From Solitalea canadensis DSM 3403 (GTDB taxonomy: Bacteria > Bacteroidota > Bacteroidia > Sphingobacteriales > Sphingobacteriaceae), in assembly GCF_000242635.2 (NCBI RefSeq), contig NC_017770.1:3980669-4044668 (forward strand): a stretch of 64,000 bases of DNA. The letters are read 5' to 3'. The stretch's first letter is position 1. Every line of letters begins with the position of its first letter. The notes under the pieces are model-generated. The model had not been told where the DNA came from and did no database searches. It was given only the letters and a program-made list of their open reading frames with translations. Positions 45,035-53,677 of this stretch are shown here, piece by piece. A program made the translations under genes and the position numbers.

Positions 45035-46438
45035 TTAATAGCCTGAATTTTGCTTGATCAATCCATTAGTGATATCGATCTCACGCTGTGGAATTGGCAA
45101 TGCATATTTATTAGCAGGTAATGTTGCATTAGGCTGTCTTCCGGTACGGATGAAATCGTATCGATCATGACCTTCAAAAGCCAGTTCCCATCTACGTTCC
45201 TGTAATATTCTGTCGATCAAAGCTTGCTTTGAAGAAAAGTCGCTAACAGTATATGGTAGTGGTTTTTTATTATCAGGAAAAGCACGCTGATAAACCTGAT
45301 TTAATAGATCAACAGCAATTGTTGTTACACCATTTTGATTAGCTTCTGCTTCTGCCTTGTTCAATAAAACTTCTGAAAGGCGGATCATCATCAAATTATC
45401 TACAGAACCCGGACTTGAGAACTTAAGAGTTCTGTTTTTATTAGTTGGATCAACAAAAAACTCTGTTCTTCTCATATCATCTGCATTGTAGGTTTTTAAG
45501 AAAACCGTTGTATCAGGCTTCAGATAACCAAAGTAATAGCCAATATTATGCTCTTTGTATTGTGTTACATCCTTATTCCAGCTGAAAGGAAACCCGAACA
45601 ACACTTCTTTGCTAAAAGGAACATCTTTAACACCTTGATTATAGATTGGAAAAACAGACTTCAGAGAACTCTCCAAAGAAAAACTCGCATCAGCTAAAAC
45701 CTCATTACTATAATCTATGGTTGCCGTATAGTCTCTTTTATAAAGACTCACTCTTGATGCCAATGCGCGGGCTGATGCTCTGGTTGCACGTGCATGTAAA
45801 TCAACATTAGTGGTAAATGTTGCATTTAACTCAGGAATTGCCTCGTTGAGATCTTTTAGGATCTGGCTGTAAACCTGCCCATTAGTTGATCTTGGAATAT
45901 TTTGCGAACCATCATAACCATCAAAAGCAGATAATCGTAAAGGAACACCTAAGTTCTCCATTTTGCCTTCCAAAGCCCCTTCTCCAAACAATTTGATAAG
46001 ATTCAAATAAGAAGCAGCTCTTATAAACTTGGCTTCAGCAATAAATTGTTTTTGTATAGCCTTGTCATAAGTTGCATAAACAGGTAATTTATCAATGATA
46101 ACATTCACCAGATTAATGGTAGCATAATTATCAGACCACATAGCTCCTGTAATGCTATTACGAGAATCAATAGTTCCGTTTTCATAATTCTTTGAAAAAC
46201 CGGTTGATAATTTGGTGGTCATATCACCTATGATGTAGGCATCTCCTTTAGATGCTTTCATTAGATTGATATAAGCATTTGCCAATAAACGTTCCGATCC
46301 TTTCTGATAGGTTAGCGCATCCTTTTCTGTTATAATGGATTCAGGAGCAAGATCGATTTGTTTATCACAAGCGGTAAATAACATCAAACCTGATAGTACT
46401 GCCGCAAACAATGTTTTATGAAGGGTTAACTTGTTCAT
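45035..46438 (-). CDS. SusD/RagB family surface lipoprotein
   Basis: A nutrient-capturing lipoprotein that caps the SusC barrel. The 467-residue protein has a lipoprotein leader ending SGLMLFTAC near residue 23. SusD features follow: helices with IAEAKFIRAASYLNLIKLFG, RASARALASRVSLYKRDY, and the C-terminal LLNKAEAEANQNG and RILQERRWELAFEGHDRYDFIRTG. No carbohydrate enzymes are nearby, so the substrate may not be a glycan. It lies 22 bases downstream of SusC. Confidence 0.94.
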   Translation of the reverse strand: MNKLTLHKTLFAAVLSGLMLFTACDKQIDLAPESIITEKDALTYQKGSERLLANAYINLMKASKGDAYIIGDMTTKLSTGFSKNYENGTIDSRNSITGAMWSDNYATINLVNVIIDKLPVYATYDKAIQKQFIAEAKFIRAASYLNLIKLFGEGALEGKMENLGVPLRLSAFDGYDGSQNIPRSTNGQVYSQILKDLNEAIPELNATFTTNVDLHARATRASARALASRVSLYKRDYTATIDYSNEVLADASFSLESSLKSVFPIYNQGVKDVPFSKEVLFGFPFSWNKDVTQYKEHNIGYYFGYLKPDTTVFLKTYNADDMRRTEFFVDPTNKNRTLKFSSPGSVDNLMMIRLSEVLLNKAEAEANQNGVTTIAVDLLNQVYQRAFPDNKKPLPYTVSDFSSKQALIDRILQERRWELAFEGHDRYDFIRTGRQPNATLPANKYALPIPQREIDITNGLIKQNSGY

Positions 46439-46460
46439 AATTAAATTTGATGGTTAAAAA

Positions 46461-49400
46461 TTAAAGCCCAACTTGTAATCCTAATCTGAAAGTGCGCATT
46501 GGAGGCAAGGTTAACTCATCGTAACCTGTATTAAGCGCTGATGATCCGAATGCACTTACTTCCGGATCTAATCCGGTGTATTTAGTAATGGTGAATAAAT
46601 TATTTCCTTCAACAAATACTTTAACACGATACAGATTTGAAGCCCACTTTTTCTTAAGTGTATAAGCAAGTGTTAAGCTGCGTAATTTTATATAAGAAGC
46701 ATCCTCCAGGAATCGTGAAGTGTAACGTCCTTGTGTATAATCAGTTGAACTACCAAAACCACCTACATTATTTGAAGGATTTACCAATGATGGGATTTCA
46801 GTTTGATCTCCTGCATTTTTCCAATAAGCTAACATGTCTGTTGAAAGATTAACAGCATTTATTCCTGTCATTGTTCCTTCTGTGTAATTCATCATGGAAG
46901 CTTTTGCACCGTTGAATAGTTTATTTCCATAAGAGAAAGACAGAAATGCATTTAACTCAAATCCTTTGTAGATGAATGTATTACCCAATCCGCCAAAGAA
47001 TTTTGGCAAAGCGTCTCCTAATACCTTGCGTTGGCTATTAGGATTGGTTGTATAAGCAACTGGTATTGGTTTATCACCTTTGTTCCCATCCTTATCGATC
47101 CAAGCCGGATTACCTGTTTCGCTGTTTACACCACCCCATTCATACATATAGAACGAAGTAGCTGAGGCGCCTGGCATCCAGTAACGACCACCGTTAAGTT
47201 CTATATCTCGAGCATTTTGCTCCGGATCAATAGCATGCAGTTTATTAATGGTATTGCTGTTTCTTGAAATATTGAATGTGGTAAACCATCCGAATTTCTT
47301 GCCTTGAATGTTTTGAGAATTTACTGTCAACTCCCAACCTTTATTGGTAAGATCAGCCAGATTTTGTTGTTGATTGCTGAAGCCCATAAAGCTTGGCAAA
47401 GGTGAACTAACAATAGAGTTACGAGTATCCTTTTTATAATAATCAACACCTAAAGTAACTCGTGAACGAAGCAAGGTCAGATCCATACCTACGTCAATCA
47501 TAGTAGTAGTTTCCCATTCCAGATTCGGGTTATTCGGAGAGGTTACTTCCAGTGGGCTTAAGGTTCCGTAAGTTGCACTATATGAACTAGGTTTATAAGT
47601 TCCCTGGTTACCGTAATATCCTGTTCCGCCATCATTTCCGGTAAATCCTAAACTACCACGGAACTTAAGTTGATCAATCCAGTTAACATCTTTCATGAAA
47701 GTTTCTTCACTAGGTATCCATCCTAAAGAGAAAGAGGGGAAACCTACATAACGATGATTCTTTCCAAATTTAGAGGAGCCATCCAAACGATAAGTTACTC
47801 CCGCCAGGTAACGATTATTGAATTGATAATTCAAACGACCGAAATACGATACCAATGCCCATTTTTGATCTAATGAATTGGTTACTTTTTTGGTTGTCGC
47901 GGCATTTATACTTAAAATATCATCACTCTGAAAACCTTCTCCTACTACACTATTTATACCTTCAACAGATGATTCGAATGATTGTCCAAGTGTAGCATTA
48001 AATGCATGTTTGTAGTTAAGCACTTTATTAATGCGTAACTCATTACTAATTACCCAGCGACGATTATTATTTGTCGTCGAAACCGCCATTCCTTCACGAG
48101 TGCTAATTTTATCAGCTTCACGAGAATAAGCCTTTCCATCGATCCAGTCTACACCAAAATCGGTATGCCAGGTAACCCAAGATGCAAATTTGATATCCGC
48201 ATAAATATTTCCAAGCACACGTGTATCGATACGACTATTTTTGCCTGTATTGGCCCAGGCCACAGGATTAGTATCCTCATTAACACCTTGAGGGTTACTG
48301 CCGTAACGCCATACATATTTACCTTGTCCATCCATAATTGGTGTATTTGGAGCCCGCAATACAGCATTACGATAAATACGTTGTGTGTTTAATGCATTAT
48401 TATCAACATAAGACATCCCTATATTGGTACCGATCTTTATGCTTTTTGAAAGATTACCCTCCAAATTCACGCGACCTTGATATCGGCTAAAATCATTATT
48501 AACGATATAACTTTGTTGGTTGTCAAAACCACCGCTAATAGAGTAGATCATATTATCAGAACCACCTGATATTGCCAGGGCAGCGTTAGTTCCTAATGCT
48601 ATACGGGTAACTTGATCCAGCCAGTTGGTACTTATTCCTTTCGGAAAAACAACTGTCGAAGCCGGATTCTTAGCCTTTAAATAACTGGTATAAAACTCGG
48701 CGTATTGATCACCATCCATCATTGAAGGTGTTTTTACAGGATCACTAACTGAAGATGATAAAGAGAAATCAACTTTCATTTTACCGCTCTTACCTTTTTT
48801 AGTAGTAATTAAAATTACACCTGCCGCGCCACGAGAACCATAAATGGCCGTTGCATAAGCATCTTTCAATACCTCAATGGATTCAATATCGTCCGGGTTA
48901 ATACTTGCCAAAGGATTATTCTCAAAAGAGCTTTCTGCACCATTTTTATAATTTTCATTTACACCCGTGCCTCCAAACGTAAATTGAGGAGCTTTTGCGC
49001 CACTAAAATCGGTGGTATTATTATTACGGTCGATGCTGTAAACCGGAACTCCATCAACAACTACCAATGGAGTATTGCCATTTTTATTCAACGTACTTAC
49101 ACCGCGAATAATAATTGCAGAAGCGCTTCCGGGTATACCTGACGATGGAGCAACCTGAACACCGGCGATTTTACCAATAAGTGCATTATCGATTGTCATT
49201 GGCACTTTACCAACCTCTTCCAGAGGTTTATAGGTACCAATAGCACCTGTAAGATTACGCTTTTCTTGAACACCGTAACCTACAACCACTGCTTCTTGCA
49301 GGTAAGCAATAGAAGGTTTCATACTGATGTTTATCTCGCGAACTTTGCCATCTTCTACTACCACATTATCAACTACACGGGTATCGAAACCAACAAATGA

Positions 49401-49934
49401 AAATACTAAACGATACTTACCAGGAGATAAACTCAATTTATAGTTACCATCGGCATCTGTTGAGGAAGCCATTGAAGAACCATCAATACGCACGGTTACT
49501 CCAGGAATTGGTGTGCCATCTGAAGAATTTTCTACAACTCGGCCCTTAATAAAACCTGTTACTTTATTATTTTCCTTCGGTGCTTTGACAATCAGAATGG
49601 TATTGTTCTTTACTGAAAAAGTTAAACCGTTTGAGGATAAAAGGGCATCTAAAATCTGATCTAATGACTCATTAAAGAAGCGGTGCGGCGCTACTTTAAT
49701 ATTTTTTAACAAATCGTAATCGTATGCAAACCCGATCTTACTCGTAGTTTCGATACGCCTGATAGCAGATTCGAGAGATCCACTTTCAATGTTAATACTT
49801 ACTTTTCGATCCTTCAGCATTTGGCCCCAGCTTTTTTCAGCTTTGAGCACTCCGAAGGTCATCATAACAATGCTTACTACAATTACACTGAGCCTCATAG
49901 TTTCCCAGATTAGCTTTGTAAACGTTTTCTTCAT
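46461..49934 (-). CDS. SusC/RagA TonB-dependent transporter with STN domain
   Basis: An outer membrane transporter of 1157 residues. After the signal peptide (start MKKTFTKLIWETMR at 49934; the frame opens 23 codons earlier) there is an STN domain (about residues 45-110, VSINIESGSLESAIRRIE) that passes signals to FecR. A carboxypeptidase-like domain follows (GRVVENSSDGTPIPGVTVRI), then the plug with ALIGKIAGVQV, the SusC-typical DDIESIEVLKDAYATAIYGS, and a barrel ending RLGLQVGL. The STN domain and the FecR and sigma genes upstream make it a signal-transducing receptor. Confidence 0.95.
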   Translation of the reverse strand: MKKTFTKLIWETMRLSVIVVSIVMMTFGVLKAEKSWGQMLKDRKVSINIESGSLESAIRRIETTSKIGFAYDYDLLKNIKVAPHRFFNESLDQILDALLSSNGLTFSVKNNTILIVKAPKENNKVTGFIKGRVVENSSDGTPIPGVTVRIDGSSMASSTDADGNYKLSLSPGKYRLVFSFVGFDTRVVDNVVVEDGKVREINISMKPSIAYLQEAVVVGYGVQEKRNLTGAIGTYKPLEEVGKVPMTIDNALIGKIAGVQVAPSSGIPGSASAIIIRGVSTLNKNGNTPLVVVDGVPVYSIDRNNNTTDFSGAKAPQFTFGGTGVNENYKNGAESSFENNPLASINPDDIESIEVLKDAYATAIYGSRGAAGVILITTKKGKSGKMKVDFSLSSSVSDPVKTPSMMDGDQYAEFYTSYLKAKNPASTVVFPKGISTNWLDQVTRIALGTNAALAISGGSDNMIYSISGGFDNQQSYIVNNDFSRYQGRVNLEGNLSKSIKIGTNIGMSYVDNNALNTQRIYRNAVLRAPNTPIMDGQGKYVWRYGSNPQGVNEDTNPVAWANTGKNSRIDTRVLGNIYADIKFASWVTWHTDFGVDWIDGKAYSREADKISTREGMAVSTTNNNRRWVISNELRINKVLNYKHAFNATLGQSFESSVEGINSVVGEGFQSDDILSINAATTKKVTNSLDQKWALVSYFGRLNYQFNNRYLAGVTYRLDGSSKFGKNHRYVGFPSFSLGWIPSEETFMKDVNWIDQLKFRGSLGFTGNDGGTGYYGNQGTYKPSSYSATYGTLSPLEVTSPNNPNLEWETTTMIDVGMDLTLLRSRVTLGVDYYKKDTRNSIVSSPLPSFMGFSNQQQNLADLTNKGWELTVNSQNIQGKKFGWFTTFNISRNSNTINKLHAIDPEQNARDIELNGGRYWMPGASATSFYMYEWGGVNSETGNPAWIDKDGNKGDKPIPVAYTTNPNSQRKVLGDALPKFFGGLGNTFIYKGFELNAFLSFSYGNKLFNGAKASMMNYTEGTMTGINAVNLSTDMLAYWKNAGDQTEIPSLVNPSNNVGGFGSSTDYTQGRYTSRFLEDASYIKLRSLTLAYTLKKKWASNLYRVKVFVEGNNLFTITKYTGLDPEVSAFGSSALNTGYDELTLPPMRTFRLGLQVGL

Positions 49935-50070
49935 ATATTTGAACTGTTTTGGGTTGAACACTAAAACACAAAGCCATCCCATTATAGTTGCGAAAGCAAC
50001 CATTCATAATGGCTTTAAAAAACACGACATTTTTGTTCGTTCAGCGCTTGTTGCAGCAAGCGCTGATTTT

Positions 50071-51084
50071 TTATTCTTTATTACAGCCTTTTGTACTTAC
50101 TGTTACCTCATTGCCTTTGATCTCATACTTTATTGTGTGAATTCCATTTACAATTTCCAGTACCTCTTCTACCTTTAATCGGGTGTTAAAACGAAGGTTG
50201 AATTTGCATGCTTTGAACTGGGCTGTATCGTATTTTACGTTTACCCCATATACATTATGAAGTGTGGTAAAAAGTTCATCAAATCCTGCTCGTTGCATCA
50301 CAATATCTCCGTTAACAAAACCGGCAGAAGCCGCTGTATTAAACTCTTCTATCTCAGCCTTTGCAGAAGCTTTATGATAGGTTAGCCTTTTATTAGGAGT
50401 AAGTTCTCCGATTACATTTTTATCATGACTCACACGTACCCGGCCGGTAAGTAACTCAACTTGCACATCCTCCAACTGTTTGTAAGTTTTGACAACGAAG
50501 GAGGTTCCCAGCACTCTCGTGTCAATCTGAGGAGTATGTACTATGAATGGCTTACTTTCATTATGAGTAACTTCAAAATATGCCAATCCATCTTCCAGGT
50601 ATACTTCCCGGCTGGTATCGCTGAATCTTTTCGGATATTTCAACGTGGTTCCTGCCTGCAACCAGATGGAAGTGCTGTCGGGTAAAATCACCTGCATTAC
50701 TTTTCCATTAGTTGCAGTTACTGCAACATACTCTATTGCTTTTACATCGGGTTTAGCTACATATTTATATGCGGCCCAACCAATTACAGAGATCAATGCA
50801 ACGGATGCAGCAATCCTTAACCATGGCCAACTTATTTTTCGAACGTTTGTACTGCTGTTCTCCTGCTCTCTTTCATTGATTCTGGTCAACACATTATCAA
50901 AAATGTGCTGCTTTAGCATCTCTTTATCAGCTTCATTTACAAAAGGCTTAGTTGATTCATTGGTATTTAATGAATCAAACCACTCATCAAGACGCTGCTG
51001 CTCTTCGGCATTGGCCGGCAGGTTCAGGTTTGACTTTGATTGATTAATATCCTTTTGTACCACTTTATTTCGGTTTTCAGTCAT
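50071..51084 (-). CDS. FecR family anti-sigma factor
   Basis: A 337-residue membrane regulator that holds the ECF sigma in check and senses the transporter's STN domain. One transmembrane helix is at about residues 85-103 (WLRIAASVALISVIGWAAY). The periplasmic FecR domain begins with EYVAVTATNGKVMQVILPDS and TLKYPKRFSDTSREVYLEDGLAYFEV; a DUF4974 domain closes the protein (ELFTTLHNVYGVNVKY). The start at 51084 (MTENRNKVV) was chosen because the longer open frame upstream reads through the sigma gene's end. Confidence 0.93.
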   Translation of the reverse strand: MTENRNKVVQKDINQSKSNLNLPANAEEQQRLDEWFDSLNTNESTKPFVNEADKEMLKQHIFDNVLTRINEREQENSSTNVRKISWPWLRIAASVALISVIGWAAYKYVAKPDVKAIEYVAVTATNGKVMQVILPDSTSIWLQAGTTLKYPKRFSDTSREVYLEDGLAYFEVTHNESKPFIVHTPQIDTRVLGTSFVVKTYKQLEDVQVELLTGRVRVSHDKNVIGELTPNKRLTYHKASAKAEIEEFNTAASAGFVNGDIVMQRAGFDELFTTLHNVYGVNVKYDTAQFKACKFNLRFNTRLKVEEVLEIVNGIHTIKYEIKGNEVTVSTKGCNKE

Positions 51085-51175
51085 AAGGACAATTATGAGA
51101 ATAGATAGTACTATAGAGGTGTGAAATTTTTTATAGATTTTATATTCGAATGCAAAATTTTTATTGGCTGAACGC

Positions 51176-51730
51176 TTATTCAGCCGAATAATTACCGCCA
51201 AACTTTGCGCGCAAACGCTTAATCGCATTACTAACCTGGTTTTTCACGGTTTGCTCTGAAATAGATAAACGGCTGGCAATTTCACTCACAGGCAACCCGT
51301 CTTCACGACTTAACATAAATATCTCACGCATTTTTTCAGGCATGGCATTTATTTCTATTGCCAAGGATTTGTTCAGCTCATTAAAGTTCAATTGGTTCAA
51401 GGTAGATTGATCTGAATCATTATGAGTAGCCTTTACATGATCTTTGTGCTTTTGTTTTACTTGCGTATGCTTGTAAAAATTAAACACCCTGTGCTTAAAC
51501 ATTACATTTAAATAAGACGAGACAGATTCAGAAATAACAATCTCTTCCCGCTTCTCCCAAAGCAGGAAAAACAGGTCTTGAAGCAAATCGATAGCATCAT
51601 CTTTTGAGGGAAGTTTTTGACAGGCAAGAACAAATAATCGTTCCCAATGTCGCTCATATAACTCCCCAAAAGCATTTTTGTTACCTTGCTTCACTAGTTC
51701 AAAGAGTTCTATATCTGAATACTTATTCAC
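51176..51730 (-). CDS. ECF sigma factor, RpoE-like
   Basis: A 184-residue sigma factor of the group that serves SusC/D loci. Region 2 is seen in DAIDLLQDLFFLLWEKREEI, and region 4 in REIFMLSREDGLPVSEIASRLSIS, ending with the helix SEQTVKNQVSNAIKRLRAKFG. The start is a GTG at 51730: an in-frame stop lies four codons upstream, and no ATG is available. A 5-codon reading frame (51740-51723) overlaps the GTG. It is the first gene of the sigma–FecR–SusC–SusD series. Confidence 0.94.
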   Translation of the reverse strand: MNKYSDIELFELVKQGNKNAFGELYERHWERLFVLACQKLPSKDDAIDLLQDLFFLLWEKREEIVISESVSSYLNVMFKHRVFNFYKHTQVKQKHKDHVKATHNDSDQSTLNQLNFNELNKSLAIEINAMPEKMREIFMLSREDGLPVSEIASRLSISEQTVKNQVSNAIKRLRAKFGGNYSAE

Positions 51731-51892
51731 CGGAAAGCATTAAGCAGGAGGTGAATATAGAAAAGAAATTTAAAAAAGTAATAAGTGTGAATTTGATATT
51801 TCTCCGATGTCCAACACTTTATAAAGGCCATTTCTTGTCCATTTTGATCAAAAAAGCTTAAAAATCATGATCACAACAAATGATACTTTTTT

Positions 51893-51923
51893 CAAAAAAA
51901 AGGCGATCAATTTATGACCGCCT
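51893..51923 (-). terminator. Terminator of the small thioredoxin-like gene
   Basis: AGGCG/CGCCT and TCA/TGA pair around a short loop at 51901-51923, and minus-strand T residues follow. It closes the gene ending at 51944. Confidence 0.8.
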
Positions 51924-51943
51924 CCCAGCTTAACTTGAATATC

Positions 51944-52441
51944 TTATTTTCCAGTATAAGACTTAGGATCTAATGCCTTCGGACTCCATTGTTTAAAGAA
52001 CTCCATAACTTTTTCTTTGCTGTAACTTTTATCCTGTTCGAGATAAGCGCTATTCTGCGTGTGAAGCCTATTTCCTTTTCCGTCTAAAATTACAAATACC
52101 GGAAATCCAAATCGTTGTGGATAACCTAAGCCAGCTAATACCGCTTCGTTTTTATTTTCTTTACTATAGTTGAGATGATAGATCACGTAATTTGCATTTA
52201 GTGTAGAATCAAGCTGCTTATCTTCTGTAACCATTTTATTAAAACGAAGACACCAACCACACCAATTACCTCCAATTTGTAGCATTACATGCTTACCTTC
52301 CTTTTCAGCTTTAGATACAGCAGCTTTCACGTCGGCTTTGGCATCTGCAGCCGGGTTATAGATTTTAGGAGCAGCATCTTGCGCATATGCTGTAACAATA
52401 CCGCCGATAATGATTAACGTAATTAAAAAACTTTTCTTCAT
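51944..52441 (-). CDS. Exported thioredoxin-fold protein with WCGWC motif
   Basis: A 165-residue protein with a signal peptide (MKKSFLITLIIIGGIVTAYA). The thioredoxin fold has the active site GGNWCGWCLRFNKMV near residue 62, where Gly-Trp between the cysteines is of the DUF255/thioredoxin_7 type rather than classical GP. It is periplasmic and presumably a disulfide or thiol-reducing partner. It lies upstream of the ECF sigma gene on the same strand, with its own terminator. Its link to the SusCD locus rests on proximity. Confidence 0.85.
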   Translation of the reverse strand: MKKSFLITLIIIGGIVTAYAQDAAPKIYNPAADAKADVKAAVSKAEKEGKHVMLQIGGNWCGWCLRFNKMVTEDKQLDSTLNANYVIYHLNYSKENKNEAVLAGLGYPQRFGFPVFVILDGKGNRLHTQNSAYLEQDKSYSKEKVMEFFKQWSPKALDPKSYTGK

Positions 52442-52561
52442 AGCTTAACTTTAATTTATTGCAAAAATAACCAAGAGGTTTATTATTTTATCGTTTCAAG
52501 TTCATATATTGTATACTTAATCAACGATCTTCTGCAGTGTTCCCTTGTTAAAAAATTCTAA

Positions 52562-53539
52562 ATGGATAATTTAACTAAATACAAAGCTTTCTGTGATGTA
52601 GAAGACACCTTACCAATATATTCAACTTACTGGTGGCTCGACGCAGTATGCGGCACAAACAATTGGAACGTATTAATTATTGAACGCGATAATAAAATTA
52701 TTGCGTCATGGCCAATTTACATCAAAAAGAAATTGGGTTTTAGAATGATTACTTCACCCCTACTAACACCCATTTTAGGTATATGGCTGAAAGATCTTCC
52801 TAATATTTCTCTTACAAACAAAATTAGCCACGAAATTGAAATCTGTAATGAGCTTATCGATATGCTACCAAAACATGATTTCTTTTTTCAGCGATTTGGC
52901 TATCAATTCACCAATTGGCTGCCCTTTTATTGGCATCATTATAAACAACAGACGCATTATTCTTATGTTATCAATAACATAAAAGACTATGAACATGTTT
53001 TAAAAGGTTACCCTCAAGAAAAAAGAAGAAAAATCAGACGGGCAGCAGAGCTGCTTTCCATTAAATATGATTTATCGGCACATCAGTTTTATGAGTTCCA
53101 TACTAAAATACTCCAACAAATAGGAAAAACCATTTCATATCCATTTGCTATTTTTGAAAGATTATATAATGCTTTATATAAGCATAATGCTGGAAGAGTT
53201 ATTTATGCAGTAGATAAAGATGGTAATATACATGCTGCACTTTTTATTGCCTGGGATAAAATGAGTGCCTATGGAATTTTAAGCGCAATTGATAGAAATT
53301 TTGGAAGTGTTGGAGGAGCGAGTCTATTAGCATTTGAGGCCATAAAAATGGCATCTTCATTTGTCGACACCTTTGACTTTGAAGGAAGTATGATTCCAAA
53401 GGTTGAAGAAGTAAATCGACGCTCAGGAGGAATTCAGACTCCTTTCTTTGAAATTAGTAAAACACCTTCAAAGATTTTAAGTTTAGGATTATTTCTATTT
53501 AAAAACCTATATCTGAAACGGAAAGGTTTTTTTCAATAA
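52562..53539 (+). CDS. GNAT/FemAB-like acyltransferase
   Basis: A 325-residue cytoplasmic protein of the GNAT-like FemAB group. Around residues 140-260 it resembles the FemAB second domain: YPQEKRRKIRRAAELLSIKYDL, then YAVDKDGNIHAALFIAWDKMSAYGIL and the SVGGASLLAFEAIKMAS helix, and ends with FDFEGSMIPKVEEVNR. Related proteins attach amino acids to cell-wall or lipid-linked precursors. The acceptor is unknown. It stands alone, upstream of the helicase gene. Confidence 0.7.
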   Translation: MDNLTKYKAFCDVEDTLPIYSTYWWLDAVCGTNNWNVLIIERDNKIIASWPIYIKKKLGFRMITSPLLTPILGIWLKDLPNISLTNKISHEIEICNELIDMLPKHDFFFQRFGYQFTNWLPFYWHHYKQQTHYSYVINNIKDYEHVLKGYPQEKRRKIRRAAELLSIKYDLSAHQFYEFHTKILQQIGKTISYPFAIFERLYNALYKHNAGRVIYAVDKDGNIHAALFIAWDKMSAYGILSAIDRNFGSVGGASLLAFEAIKMASSFVDTFDFEGSMIPKVEEVNRRSGGIQTPFFEISKTPSKILSLGLFLFKNLYLKRKGFFQ

Positions 53540-53585
53540 AGCACTTCACCGTACCCACTCTTTTTTCTTATTTATTAATGATATT

Positions 53586-53593
53586 TACTTTTG
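53586..53593 (+). promoter_or_regulatory. Bacteroidota -7 element (TACTTTTG)
   Basis: TACTTTTG fits TAnnTTTG and lies 84 bases before the helicase start. A TTTT stretch 20 bases upstream could be a weak -33 element. Confidence 0.45.
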
Positions 53594-53677
53594 TAAAAAC
53601 GTTACGACTGCAATCCCAAGTTCGCTCAAGGTTATTACAGTCAGGAAGGTTCTTACTTACCACTTTAGAGTTATCAG

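Noticed and set aside
50645-51043. Plus-strand ORF of 132 residues opposite the FecR gene
   Set aside because: It lies wholly within a well-supported gene on the other strand and shows no domain or start signal.
42471-51730. Polysaccharide utilisation locus
   Set aside because: SusC and SusD are present, but no carbohydrate-active enzyme is in the cluster, so a glycan substrate is not supported.
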